Shown piece after piece: positions 45,701-57,189 of a stretch of 64,000 nucleotides of DNA (its first letter is position 1; the number at the start of each line of letters is the position of its first letter). The DNA comes from Pictodentalium vernedei (lineage: Eukaryota; Mollusca; Scaphopoda; Dentaliida; Dentaliidae). The position numbers and the translations under genes were made by a program. Below the pieces are notes generated by a model that was given only the letters and a program-made list of their open reading frames with translations, had not been told where the DNA came from and searched no databases. The stretch covers positions 58,340,584-58,404,583 of the forward strand of contig CM062296.1 of NCBI GenBank assembly GCA_031216915.1, given 5' to 3'.

Positions 45701-46049
45701 TCCGGTGATTTGGTTACAGAAATATAAAAGTAATGTTTGTCACTGTACAAATAGCATTGTACTATATTATCTACTTTCATTATACGCTAGCCTGTGAATT
45801 ATCACAAATTATCTGAAAGATATTTCTCGATATCCATCGACTCGACGGATATCGAGGAATATCCCTCAGTAGCTTCCTAAATGACGTCACGCTACACCGC
45901 ATCACGTCGCCTTGAAGGAACGATCAGCTGATCTTTATTGTTTTGAAACGTATGCATTTGTCGTCGAATTGAGCTGAATATTGTGCAATAAATAGTCTCG
46001 TAGCATATGATAAAAAATAAAATCTACTCCATTTTAGTCAGTATCTGGA
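45701..46049. repeat. Palindrome and first copy of a 170-bp flanking direct repeat
   Basis: 45,826-45,876 is a hairpin (TTTCTCGATATCCATCGA, CTCGACGGATATCGAGGAA). 45,870-46,040 repeats directly at 46,705-46,880: GTAGCTTCCTAAATGACGTC, GAACGATCAGC and TAAAATCTACTCCATTTTAG. These copies bracket the 46.05-46.69 kb block. Confidence 0.75.
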
Positions 46050-46690
46050 ATTATCATATGACTCGTCCGTTTTGTTCACTTTAAAACATTAGATATTTTG
46101 CTTCCATATTACTCAATGATAAATAAAGCCTTCCATCGATTTCATTGGTCAATTTCAAAACTAGACAATTTGATTGGCTGAACAAAATACAACTGGGCCA
46201 CATTTTCATAATTTGCATAATTAGACTTGGGAGCTTTCATTGGTCAATTTCAAAACTAGACAATTTGATTGGCTAAACAAAATACAACTGGGTCACATTT
46301 GCATAATTTCAGTAGGGAGAATGTACGATATCTGTCCTATTTATGTGGGTTATATTGTATTAATCTTTTATCTACAAGAAAAACGCCATTCATTTTTTTT
46401 TATATTTTCACTTATTGAAAATTTTTAGTTATACGAGGGTGTTTTTTCCAAGTGCCGTCTGCTACTTATGTTAGGAGATGGGTTAAAAAGTCATACTAAG
46501 TGGCTAAGTTGTGCGTGTGTGTGTCATATGATAAACAGAATATGAAATGAGTGTTTTTCTCATATAATAGTTATGAAATTCGTCTGAATTTTCCGTTTGG
46601 GCTCGTCAGAGGCTCGCCAAAACGGAAAATTCTCAGACTCGTTTCATAAATATTATATGAGAAAAACACTCATTCCATATCTTCTATTTA
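46050..46690 (-). repeat. Inverted copy of the 19.98-20.65 kb block
   Basis: Reverse complement of 19,979-20,650, including the 90-bp tandem pair, a core-deleted Q MITE and the GTTTTTCTCATATAATA hairpin (46,545-46,677). It is bounded by direct repeats of about 170 bp. Confidence 0.8.
46360..46486 (-). mobile_element. Q-family MITE with deleted core, copy Q8
   Basis: TTAA at both ends, diverged ends like Q1, but the central GAGCTCGTTCC palindrome is missing (127 bp against 202 bp in Q1). Another instance of loss of a palindrome centre. Confidence 0.65.
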
Positions 46691-46704
46691 TCTCATGATT
46701 TTTT

Positions 46705-47828
46705 CAATAGCTTCCTAAATGACGTTACGCTTCGGCGTATGACGTCGCCTTGAGTGAACGATCAGCAGCTTTTTGTTATTGTCTTAAAACTGTTTTTAGT
46801 CGAATTGGGTTGAATAATGCGCAGTGAAATGTCATGTAGCATATAATAAAAAAGAAAATCTGCCCTGTTTTAGTGAATATCGGGAAATGTCTCGTGAGCG
46901 TGACCCTGAAAGTTTTATTTTTCACGAGCACTAAAACGCGTAGATATCCTCTATATATAAATTCAGTGGGAATGTTGACGATAAATTTCACATGCATCAG
47001 ATTCGATTTATTTCTACAACCCCGATCATCTTCCAACTCGAAAACTAGACCGCGGATTGGAAAGTGGTTGAAGAGGATGAAGTAGACCAAACTATGACTA
47101 GTCCTTTGTGTGCACACTAGAGGGGCGACAAACAGTTATTCGCACATTTCGTTGTCTTAGGACTAGGATACATGAGGTGACATAACAGGGCGATTATTTT
47201 ATTACGTATGTGATAAAAAAGAGTCAGATTGGAGTCCATCCCTCAATAATTTAATCATTTGCCCCGCCTCTACGTTTGATTGGTTGAAAGCATACAGCGT
47301 GAAAGTCGTCAAAATCGTATAAACCAAATTACGTAATGATTTGGAATGTCGACACGTTCGCACATCCGGTCCAACTTTGAATGAAGAGTCTGGAAGCCCC
47401 GCTCACTCAATCCAATTGCCACCGCGAGGGCGTGACGGCAGACTGATAGATGGATAACAAGTTTTGTAAACAAAGACCAATGATCGATTTTTCATCGCCT
47501 CCAGTCGGCAAGAATGTAATGATAATTTCTCGGGAGCAATTGAATTTAATAAAATATACCGAAGTGGGAGATGAGTAAAAGATCATACATCCAAACATGA
47601 TTTTGGGGGAACTTAAAAAAAATGTTTTTAATGATATTGTTACGTGACTTGCTAAAAATATGTCGTCTGCGATCGAAAATCAAAACAACAAACACTTTGA
47701 CAATGATTGACGTGCCGTGTTTGTGGCACACTTTCCTGAGTTTGAGTGTTGTCTTTTGCGAAAATTAAACGTTTTTCGTTCACGTTCACATAGTTTTTAT
47801 ATTTTAATATTTCAGCCAGATTAAATTA
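46705..47828. other. Second flanking repeat, then no gene seen
   Basis: 46,705-46,880 is the second copy of the 170-bp direct repeat. From 46,880 to 47,828 nothing is recognisable; the longest open frame (113 codons, minus, 46,776-47,117) partly overlaps the repeat. Confidence 0.4.
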
Positions 47829-47984
47829 TAAGAAATAACTGTTGTTTTCCTTCGGTTTATTCGATATAAACCGAAAATCTTCAGCACAAGCTTAATCATA
47901 ACTCGCTACGCGAGTTATGAAGCTTATGTTGACAATTTTCGGTTTATACCGCATAAACCGAAGGAAAACAACAGTTATTTCTTA
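47829..47984. repeat. Large hairpin, about 60-bp arms
   Basis: AAGAAATAACTGTTGTTTTC, CTTCGGTTTATTCGATATAA, ACCGAAAATCTTCA and complement; tip AACTCGCTACGCGAGTT. No second copy in the window. Confidence 0.9.
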
Positions 47985-47996
47985 ATGAACTCAACA

Positions 47997-48284
47997 CTAT
48001 TGTACAGCGTACGGCGTTACTTGATGGGTTAGATAGCGAGTCGAGGTCACGCTGTAAGAAAGAATCCGAATCATGAGGCCCACGATCTCTAATGGAGAGA
48101 AACCACCAGTGGCGTGTGTGAAAAAAGTATACAATGCTGTTACATACATTTGTACTTCCAGGTAATTGGGAAATCTGTGACGTTCATTGATAGACAGCTC
48201 CCATTGTAGCCAGGGCATATTGAGAGGTGTGGTAGAAGCTGTAGAAAGCAGAGGTATAAATAAATAAATTAGGCAGAGCTGCAC
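47997..48284 (-). pseudogene. Possible retrotransposon integrase fragment, weak
   Basis: The minus-strand frame includes ALYTFFTHATGGFSPLEIVG, which resembles the part of Gypsy-type integrases where a His-x-Thr-Gly-Phe-x-Pro block follows the core. One residue is inserted (ATGGF) and the catalytic residues are not visible. It has 95 codons, no neighbours that confirm an LTR element, and could be chance. Kept only as a pointer. Confidence 0.2.
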
Positions 48285-48896
48285 TTTTCAGGACCCTAAC
48301 ATTCACAGAATCAACAGTAATTTGTGCGACAAGTGTAGTAAAGTGTGTGACAAAAAGATTACAAACGAATCGGGGATCAGCTAAATATTTCCTTAGTGTA
48401 CGCTACTGACCAGGCGGTCCTTGTATGTGGACATCGATAATCAACTTCAAGACGTCCGTGCCCACTTAACAATTTCAGGCGTCTAGGAATGGCCAGGCTA
48501 ACAACGTAATATGACGAATTCCGAGGCAAATCATGCAGATAATAATACAAGTCAGAATTAAAAGACACGTAATTTCATATCAGACTTGAACTGAAAGTGT
48601 ATAACATAACACGGTCTCGTGGTTAAAATCCCGCATAGGTAAATAATTCAGCTTCTTGAGGGACATTGACAGACCTGACGTCTTTGTATCTGTATATTGG
48701 GTACAGGCGCAGGTTCTACAATAGCGAGTTTTTTTTTTTGGACGGGGGCAAACACGATATCCGGAAAGCCGTTATGGGGTGGGTGGAAGCCTCCCCTTCT
48801 CTTAACTAGGACCCCCCCCCCCCCCACCCGGTTAATACTCCTTCATCGCACTTACCTTAACCCCCTGCACTCTGTTGACGAAACGCCTGATTTGTC
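48285..48896. other. No gene seen; poly-C tract
   Basis: Contains poly-T (48,730-48,739) and poly-C (48,811-48,825) tracts. 48,780-48,880 weakly complements 49,040-49,130, so the palindrome that follows once had longer arms. Confidence 0.4.
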
Positions 48897-49037
48897 ATCC
48901 ATGGTTATCCCCCCTGTGTTGTCAGAAATTCAGCAGTTTAGATTTTGGTTGACAGAGCTCCAATTGAGCTCTGTCAACCAAAATCTAAATTGCTGAATTT
49001 CTGACAACACAGGGGGGGGGGATAACCATGGATGACT
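48897..49037. repeat. Large hairpin, about 65-bp arms, near perfect
   Basis: CATCCATGGTTATCCCCCC, TGTGTTGTCAGAAATTCAGC, AGTTTAGATTTTGGTTGACA, then complement; tip AGAGCTCCAATTGAGCTCT. The arms differ by a few bases and by the length of the C/G run. Confidence 0.92.
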
Positions 49038-51366
49038 GGGAGGTGTGGTGGGGCTTAGAGTGGGGGAGGTGTCGAGTATTTTCGACATCAGAGTGCAGGG
49101 GGCTAAAGGGAAGTGTGAGGAAGGGTAACAGTCGTAACGCCTTAGTTATGACTATGCCTCCCACCTCTACAACAATGTGCAACATTCAGTGCTCTAAGAG
49201 CGACTCGGAGGCATTTATAGAGTGTATAGCTCTATTGTAGACCATTTGAGTGTTCTTTCTGTTATGTGAAAGTTGCATTGGGCCAATGTTGGGAGCGGTA
49301 AAACTGTTAAGGGCCTAGACGACAAAGCCCCCATGTGAATAAAACGGCATATCTGGTTTCCTAGGCCTCGCATAGAGATTTTTCGATAATCTGTGTATCA
49401 CGGACACTTGAATATAATCCTAAAGAGAAGTAGATAACACTCGTCTGTTTACTCCTAACCGTCATACTGCACAAACTCTTTCTCGGAAGTGCCGTTTACT
49501 CGGCTATTATAGTTTACGTCAATGTAACGTCTGTCAACTGTTTACATATGACCAGTCCGCCACTACCTAAGCTGGTATCCCTAACGAAGGCCATAGCGTC
49601 AAAGACTTTGATGAAGTTCTGGACATCTACACATAAGCCGGAAATATGACCCACTGGCACCGACGGTAGAATTCTCGTGACCAGACCAGCAGAAACCCTA
49701 GAACTCCGTACTTTGTCGGCATCATATTGTTTGCGCATTGCTCCACGACTTTCTAAAGACTTACCCTTCTGCCCATCCTATCAATGGTGCCCTTTCCATT
49801 GCACGTACAAAGTTCTGTCACTTGATACGAACTCCATGAATCAAGATCCAGGAGTCTGCAGACGTAATGTTATTAAATTCAGAAGAAAGCCTGTCTGTGA
49901 CGATGGTAATGTATTTCAACCCATGAGAAGACAGTTTCTCTCGCCATGTATGTGACGAAGACAGACACGGTGTTCTCGCCCTAATTCGTGGTATCTGCAA
50001 CAATTGGGTACGACTTGGCAACCCATTCAAGAAACACTGCAGCAGTAAATGCACACCGATGACCTGCCCTAAAGGGTTGGCTGCATTTTGTTTTAATACT
50101 CGCATGAATTCGCCATGACGAAGCCCGTTGGCAATGTAGAACGTTTCCGGGAGATCGTCAGAAAGAATTTCGCCCGGAGCCTCTTTATTCGCACGTGCTC
50201 GCGAAATTCTGGATGTGCAGCAATGAACTTATCTACTAGTTATGCGGGAGATTCACACCCTTTTTCACTATTCAGACGATCAGTTTGGGTTCAGTCTCTC
50301 CATTCTTCTTGTTCTCCTTTCACATGTGATACCAGGACATATATGAGCGTCAAAATATTACAGTAATGCAATACATTGGTCCAGCACTTATCGTGCAGAT
50401 CGTTGGCATCACATAACGTTGACTCCCACCGGCTGGTGTCATACACCCACACCCAAAGCTTACAGCCTGAAAATGAAATTTTAAAGCACCCGACATTTGC
50501 ATTGTTCGGCAAATGTATTTTTAAGAAGAGGAACCTTTATTGCAAACGCCATGAAGCTGATCTTACACAAAGGAATCCGTTATTCAAAACGTGCATACAT
50601 GTACGCTTCTTTCTTAGAACATAGAAAGTTAATATTTTTTTCTCTTTCCTCTTCTTCATTCGCCCACAGAGTCATAATTTCTTTGAATCCGAGAGTCGCG
50701 TAGGATACATCTATTAATGTGTAGACCTGGATAACAGCTTCCGTCGGCCTGACGTATAGAATTAGGGTTTGCCGACCATTTTAGACACATGATATTTGCG
50801 GGCTGCGTTTCCACGCCAATTCTCTCACACTTAATTTTCTTTCCCTTGGGAAGTTGGGTTATCCCTCTTCATAATGCTTTTTCCAATACTCCATTGCCGT
50901 ATATTTGTTTCTGTTGACTGGTTGTGTGTATTTCGGGCGCTCGTCTCTTTAATATCCCTATATATGCATTCTCATATGTTCTGCTCATTTACGTCAAGCT
51001 TTTTCTCCAATTTTCTGCTCGAGCGCTTTCCCTGTTCAAGAAATCCGGATCAGTGTTTTCCAGTTTCCTTTCTTTTCGTCTTTTTGCTGCAAGTCAGCAT
51101 ATTTTTTGTGGCCGTTCTCCTGCCGAATCGAAAAAGAATATCATAAAGCAGCCAACACATAATGTACGGATATCATATGGTTAGAATCAAGTGCATATGA
51201 TAGCCACAATGGGCCTGGCAACAGGGATTTTCACAAAGGAAACTCGTTTGGTGACAAAAAAATACATGTTTTGTCTAATGCAGAGGAAAAATACCATATG
51301 GGTCCCACAAAAATGTTCTGGTTCAAAAGGCTGTCGTGAATAATATACCAATAACATGATTTTTGA
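49038..51366. other. Longest repeat-free stretch; no gene recognised
   Basis: 2.3 kb without hairpins or known families. Minus-strand frames at 49,514-49,738 (74 codons), 49,818-50,105 (95) and 50,291-50,512 (73), with a segment LVDKFIAAHPEFREHVRI near 50,200-50,250, are collinear and could be remnants of one decayed coding sequence. I recognise no domain. If the window has a host gene remnant, this is the best place to look. Confidence 0.25.
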
Positions 51367-51509
51367 GGGCGTTATGGTTTATTAACGTCCCTACAGAAAT
51401 GATTAACAGCCCAAGGGTCTTTTAGCGGCCCTCGACTTCGTCTCGGGTCGCTAATAGCCCAAGGGCTGTTAATCATTTCTGTAGGGTCGTTAATAAACCA
51501 TAACGCCCG
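51367..51509. repeat. Large hairpin, about 60-bp arms
   Basis: GGGCGTTATGGTTTATTAAC, GTCCCTACAGAAATGATTAA, CAGCCCAAGGGTC and complement; the inner part TTTTAGCGGCCCTCGACTTC forms the tip. GGGCGTTATGG recurs in neither family above. Confidence 0.9.
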
Positions 51510-52554
51510 ACAAAATTTTTGTTATTCTATTATTACCGCTAATAGGGGAGGACATTCAAGTAACCTCAAAATAACAATGAACGCGTGTCGTCTGTTTGCA
51601 AACAATACCATGTGATCAAAGCAAGCCAAAGTAATTGAATATTCATGAGTTGTCGGAGTTTATTTTTGGAAGTTTTTTGAAAACAAGTACGAAATAGCCG
51701 ATGTTAAAAATCCAGGATCGGAGTTTCAAAAACAGAATGATACATAAATATACTCACATTATATAACTATTTGGCCCCTTATGTTTCAGTAAATAAGTTA
51801 TATTTGGTGTAATCACCTCAGATTTCAGCTGTGAGATTTGTTTACTTCGCACAGCATCCGAACATACAAAGCAGAAATAGAAGATTGGGAATGGGAGGTA
51901 ATTCGGTCACGTGACGTGTCGGGCCGCGGGCGCTAAAGGGAAGGCAAACCCATTAGCGGCCCAGCACGTCACGCGATGACCTGAGCATTTATCGCGTATT
52001 AATGCCCGGGATATTACCGATAATGGCCTAACGAACGTCCGCTAAAGTGGTAATAAATAATAGTATAAGGTTTTCACCATCTTCGTAAATTGAAGAAAAA
52101 GTGCACAATAAATTGAAAATTACGGAGGTTGGCGCCACATTTGGGCACCGTGCGTGACACTATATTATGTCAGTCTGTTATGTCAAGATATTGAGTCGAG
52201 GGCCACACATTACGTTCATCGTTATATTTATATTTTTGAGGCAAGTTAGGATACTGACTGAGGACTTTGTTACCTTAGTTTTTCAAAAGATTGGTGAACT
52301 TCTATTAATGTTCGGTAACTGGTGTGACGTCAGTTTCAGCATATTCATCAGTGTCGAGCGGGCGTAACTGTGAATTCAAATGCTGTATCTGTGACAAATA
52401 TAAATTAGCACGTGTTCTGTCACCCGGCGTCATATTAACAATAAGCCCACAAGCGTCCAAACAACGAAGTTCATACAAATTATGTCTTCTGTGTACATGT
52501 ATGTCGTGAAACGGACCTTACACGTTATTATGTTTGTATTGGGAGTACCCTTGT
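51510..52554. other. No gene seen
   Basis: 51,900-52,060 has imperfectly paired GCTAAAGGG / CCCATTAGCGG and GTCACGTGACGTGTCGGGCC / CAGCACGTCACGCGATGAC words, possibly an old hairpin related to the one at 51,367 (both contain AGCGGCCC). No coding signal. Confidence 0.4.
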
Positions 52555-52807
52555 TCAACCCTTTACCTAACACGAAAGGCAGACGACACCTGCAAACAAA
52601 ATTCTTGAATAACTATTTTTTTTTCATTTTTTGTCTCAAAAACATAGGTTATGACCCCTCTTTGGAACGAGCTCGTCGAGCTCGTTCCAAAGAGGGGTCA
52701 TAACCTGTGTTTTTGAGACAAAAAATTAAAAAAATAATGAAAATTAATTGGTGATCTTTGTGAATACGGCTGGTCGGTTTTGGCCGTTACGATGGGTAAA
52801 AAGTTAA
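52555..52807 (-). mobile_element. Q-family TTAA MITE, copy Q5
   Basis: Left TTAA mutated to TCAA, right TTAA intact. Ends CCCTTTACCTAACACG and a decayed complement. Core CTTTGGAACGAGCTCGTCGA plus complement within a GTCTCAAAAACATAGGTTAT stem. Same subfamily as Q2 and Q6. Confidence 0.88.
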
Positions 52808-53450
52808 AGAACCAAAATCTTATTTCCGCAAAGTGTTTCACATGCCATATTCAATTCTTGGTCCCGGAAATGTCGCTTATGTTGCTTGCATACAATATTA
52901 CTGAGTCGAGTATTTTCAGAAAAAAAAGTTTGTAGGTCATGGTTGTCTAGAGATCGCCGCTTAGATGGAAGAGTATATCGATCTGTGCTCATACCTCCTC
53001 TCCCACAGGTACTTTGCGAAACCTTCTGTCGTCCTTACTAAAATAAACTGTTTAATTAAATTCGAAGAAATAGGCCTAACCATGTCTGGACCGTGACGAG
53101 TATATCAGAGACAGACGCGTGTATTCACACATTTGCTGGTATACAATTATAATCAGTAACTCCTTCTAGTGTGTTCTACATATGTCAGAACCCGCTACCT
53201 CCACTCTACACATCCTTCTTAATACCCTCCGCCACCATCATCGAGACTTGAAAATCAAGCGAATGGTACATCTGGGTAGCCATTTTGTCATACTCTCTAA
53301 ATGTTTAGTTGTATGACCATGACATGCAGTAGATGGGCTTCCGTGTCACGACAACCCAGACACCCGTGATTGCGATGGACTGACGAATGCAGACAAAACG
53401 CTCAACTTTATGAAAAACTAACCTTTTATCCACATCAACTCAGACATATA
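52808..53450. other. No gene seen
   Basis: No repeats or recognisable frames. Confidence 0.3.
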
Positions 53451-53701
53451 TTAACCCTTTACCTAACATGAAAAGCAGACGACACTTGCAAAAAAAATTC
53501 TTGAATAACTAAATGTTTTCATTTTTTGTCTCAAAAACATAGGTTATGACCACTCGTTGGAACGAGCTCGACGAGCTCGTTCCAACGAGGGGTCATAACC
53601 TATGTTTTTGAGACAAAAAATGAAAATATTTTGAAAATTAATTGGCGATTTTTGAGAATAGCGCTGGCCGGTTTTGGCCGTTATGTTGGGTAAAGGGTTA
53701 A
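53451..53701 (-). mobile_element. Q-family TTAA MITE, copy Q6
   Basis: TTAA flanks; ends CCCTTTACCTAACATG / TGTTGGGTAAAGGG; core CACTCGTTGGAACGAGCTCG with complement. The stem CAAAAACATAGGTTATGACC pairs along about 50 bp. Confidence 0.92.
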
Positions 53702-54089
53702 GTTTGGATATTTGATTCCATGGCTTCGTTGAGATGAGAACATGATTGTTTTTTGAGAAGACTAAGTGATAGCACATAGTACAGTGCGTTAACTAATATA
53801 CGATTGATTAATAATAACTGGAGATCAGATAACCTTGCCAATATATTCTACCAACTTTACCATTGGGACTCTTCGAGGATGAGGACATGTGCTCAACACT
53901 GCAGCTCGACATCAAGAGTAAACATATACCCCAAATCAATTCGATTGCAATTAACCTAATTCAACTGGGCTGAGTGAATATGAATCATTGTGTTCATATT
54001 CTCTCAAACCAGTTGATTTGGGTTAATTTTAACCCAACTGATGTTAGAGTGTATAATACGCGAAAAATAGGGAATAAAATAGCTTCCTT
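53702..54089. other. No gene seen; small inverted words
   Basis: CCCAAATCAATTCGATTGCA at 53,931 partly complements CAGTTGATTTGGGTTAA near 54,010, a weak hairpin next to T4. Nothing else. Confidence 0.35.
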
Positions 54090-54402
54090 TAGAGTAAAAA
54101 CGAGAAGTCCTGTCACGAACTGTGCGCTTATCTTGGCTTAATTGCGCGTATGATTTGCGCGCAGTTGCCAATTCGAATGGCATCCAAAGCACAGTAGGTT
54201 CTCCTCGGGTTACTCATAGCAAACACAGGCAATGTTTCTGCCAATGGACCTCTGGGTTACCCGGAGGTCCATTGGCTGTAACATTGCTTGTGCACAGGCC
54301 ATATGTACCGAATTTGACAGTCTTACTATGGTCATGACGCGTAGATTAACGCACAGATCTATTTGCGCGCACTTCTTGACAGGACCTCTAGTTGTAACTG
54401 TA
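54090..54402 (-). mobile_element. T-family MITE, copy T4 (diverged)
   Basis: Left end decayed (AGTAAAAACGAGAAGTCCTG), right end CAGGACCTCTAGTTGTAACT then GTA; core CCAATGGACCTCTGGGTTAC with complement. Confidence 0.85.
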
Positions 54403-55680
54403 TTGAGTTCGAGTTCTCAACTGAACACCTTACCGTTCGAAACATTCCTTCCATTCAGCTTTCAGAAGGTGGTTACTTTGTGTTTGTGGGGAGTAATTCT
54501 CGCGCCACGGTAGAAATTTCTGTTGGTCCGAAAAACGACCCTAGATTTAATTTACCAGCCAACTGATATCTCATACACTACTAAGTATAAAAATAACATA
54601 AACATTCATTATTTTAATGTTTCTCAGGCGAGACCTGACTTGACTTAGGGCCCTGGGGCATAGCGAATGTTCGCTCCTCGAATCAAACTAGAATCGAATC
54701 AGACAAAGTTTACGAAACCGATTCGAATCTCGAATCGAATTCTCCTCTCAATCGTTACGATACTACGGCCAGGGGAAGCGGAAGCTCAATAAATGTGGAG
54801 GGACACAAATTTACAATGCTACCTGGTTCGACTGAGTGTCCTGTCCGGCTCTTCTGCTTCAATCATCTTTCAATCCGAAGATTCGCCTTCGGGTTGGAAG
54901 ATAGTTGAAGTAGAAGAAGCCGACCGAAAGTTGAATTCGATGGCTATATATTGTTTGGATTTGCAAATAATGTTACGGGAATGTCTGTATATTGACACGT
55001 TTGGAAGCGCCCATTGTGACTTATTGTGTAACTGCGAAACATATCTGTAGAAAAAAGTGGAGGGGTACGTGCCCCTTGAGCACCCAGTACGGCTCTCTTA
55101 CTTGTGCCGTCTGTCTCCTATCCTAACCCATTATCAATATGTGTACTGGATGGACTATTTCATTTAATCGAACCGTAACTACAAGTAGATGGACCTGTCT
55201 TGTTTCTGAAAGATCGAGTATTTTATTCCTATGGCCATCAAAGGTATTCGATGTAGACATTGCTGCATGGATCAATGCATGGACCCGTTGTGCATTGTTC
55301 TCTCTTTAATAATTCCACTGTATATGGCGGGATTCTCACGCACTAGCATTCAAATTAACATAGAGAGTTTCGAAATTGTCTGTTCCTAATATGCTAAAGG
55401 TGACAATTCACCTCCGCACCCATCTGTGATTACTACTCACGAAGAAAATTCAAGATTGTTTTCTAGAGTTGTTTATAAGTATTCCCTTTTTTATTAGCTT
55501 ATTTTTAGGAGAGGGTCTTTATATATTTAGTTTGTATGTGTGTTAGCGGAGGAGTTTAGGGTAAAATAAGGAAGTTTAGCTAATAGGTTTTCCCGAGTTT
55601 GGATTTTGTTACGCTAGTTGCCTTTTTTCGTGTGTTTTGTTTTTTGCCGATTTCGGTCATTAGTATATTGTATTTGTAAG
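54403..55680. other. No gene supported; possible LINE 5' region
   Basis: 54,860-54,910 is a hairpin (CAATCATCTTTCAATCCGAA, GATTCGCCTTCGGGTTGG). CGAATCGAATC words at 54,690-54,740 are the dispersed repeat seen elsewhere. The last 200-300 bp before 55,682 probably belong to the 5' untranslated part of the LINE, but I see no 5' boundary. Confidence 0.4.
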
Positions 55681-55681
55681 C

Positions 55682-56560
55682 ATGAATGGTAAGTGCTCGG
55701 CGGGTGTCCAGACGGAGGCAAGTATGGTCACTGAAGGGGCTCAGGGGGAGGTGAGTCGAGGGGTGCAGGTGCAGGTGGGGGAAGTGAAGATACAAAGGCG
55801 TGAAGACTGTGATATGCGGTATGGTGGTGGTCGGCCAACGGACAGCAGCGGTGTGTGTGCGAACTGCAGGGATATTTTACCAGTTGTCAGAGAAGTGTGT
55901 TGGCCTCGAGCGGGAAATTGCGGAGCTGAAGGGGAGGTTGAGGAGGGCTGGTGCATCTGGAATCACACCGTTGATGACGAGGTGGAAGGTGGGTGGGAGG
56001 TCGTTGTGGATTCAAGGAGAACATTGGGAGGCAGGAAACGTGGGGAAGGAACGTTTGATGTGGGGGGGGGGGGGGGTAACTGAGGAGGAGGGGGGATCCA
56101 GTAAGAAAATTCGGAAGGTTGCGTCAGGACAGAGCTGCATAGAGTTAGGAAGCCAGAGTCGGCGTAAGGCTGCCAAGGTTGCTAGGCGGCGTATAGAGAA
56201 CAGGTTCAGTGTTTTAGATTCTGATACCCCTGGGGATGAGAGTGAGGGGGACATTGAGGGCGAGAGGCGGTTGCTGATGTTGCGCTTGATGTGGGGGTGT
56301 AACAGAGGAGGAGGGTGATCCAGTAGGAAAATTCGGAAGGTTGCGTCAGGACACGGCTGCGTGGAGTCAAGAAGCCGGAGTCGGCGTAAGGCTACCAAGG
56401 TTGCTAGGCGGTGTATAGAGAACAGGTTCAGTGTTTTGGATTCTGATACCCCTTGGGCTGAGAGTGAGGGAGTGGGGGGGGGGCTGAGGAGGAGAGTTGG
56501 TTGCTGATGTTGCTAGGGCAGATGGGGTAAGGAGGGCGGTGAAGAGGAAGAAGGGCAGGA
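55682..56560 (+). pseudogene. LINE ORF1, N-terminal part, frameshifted
   Basis: Starts MNGKCSAGVQTEASMVTEGA and continues to CANCRDILPVVREV; the frame then shifts to CVGLEREIAELKGRLRRAG, a short coiled-coil segment typical of LINE ORF1 proteins. A basic stretch SRRKAAKVARRRIENRFSVL follows. A 223-bp segment is tandemly duplicated (starting near 56,076 and 56,299): KKIRKVASGQ and RIENRFSVLDSDTP are encoded twice. The duplication and the poly-G expansion at 56,062-56,076 disrupt the frame. The product would bind the element RNA; this copy cannot make it. Confidence 0.75.
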
Positions 56561-56581
56561 GGCATGCAAAACGAGTCAAAA

Positions 56582-57189
56582 CGCAGATGATATAGGAACT
56601 GGGGGCAGAAGAAGAAAATTAGTTGTAGCGGGGAGTAGCATTGTACGTGGGATTGACAATGTGGTTTGCGGTCCCGATAGTTCTAATCGAACAGTCTTGT
56701 GCTTTCCGGAAGCGAAGGAAGCGAAGGTGGAGGATCTGAGGGACCGGGTAGATGGTATTGTGGCAGGTTCAGGGTCGGATCCGGTAGTGGTGGTACATGT
56801 GGGGACCAACAATATCGTAATGTAAGAGTAGTTGTACCCAGGGTCCTTCTAGTCATTAGGGGTGGGGACGAACGGAACTCAAGGATTTTGGCGTTGAAAG
56901 AGGAGTTGGAGGACTTCTGTGTTGACCTGGGAATACCCTTTATCGACCAAGGGGACACGTTTTGGGGCAACACGAGCATGTACGGGAGTGACGCGTTACA
57001 TCTTAGCAGGATGGGGAAACGGGTATTGGAGGATAAAATTCCACGGGTAGCGGTGTCTTTTTCTGGAGAGGAGGGGGATGGGAGGCCGGAAGCACGTATA
57101 GCAAGGGTGAACAAGAGCGAGGGGGGGGGGGGGTGGGGGGTGCAGAATAAGTTAACCAATGTTAGCGTCAATAAACAATGGGACCAATG
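56582..57189 (+). pseudogene. LINE ORF1 SGNH-esterase domain
   Basis: The frame RRRKLVVAGSSIVRGIDNVV gives block I of the SGNH hydrolase fold with its Ser. DPVVVVHVGTNNI is block III (normally Gly-Thr-Asn-Asp, here Asn-Asn). After a stop and frameshift at about 56,822, ALKEELEDFCVDLGIPFID and YGSDALHLSRMGKRVLEDKI give the last block with the catalytic Asp and His. This domain is known from ORF1 of CR1-type LINEs. The fold is recognisable across two frames, so the product is broken. Confidence 0.82.

Noticed and set aside
43056..45780. Several 70-130 codon frames with similar peptides
   Set aside because: They follow the tandem repeat and are interrupted irregularly; no start, splice or codon signal supports them.
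45870..46880. Short LTR retrotransposon bounded by 170-bp direct repeats
   Set aside because: The interior is the inverted copy of the 20 kb block and has no primer-binding site, polypurine tract or coding part; a tandem duplication with an insertion explains it better.
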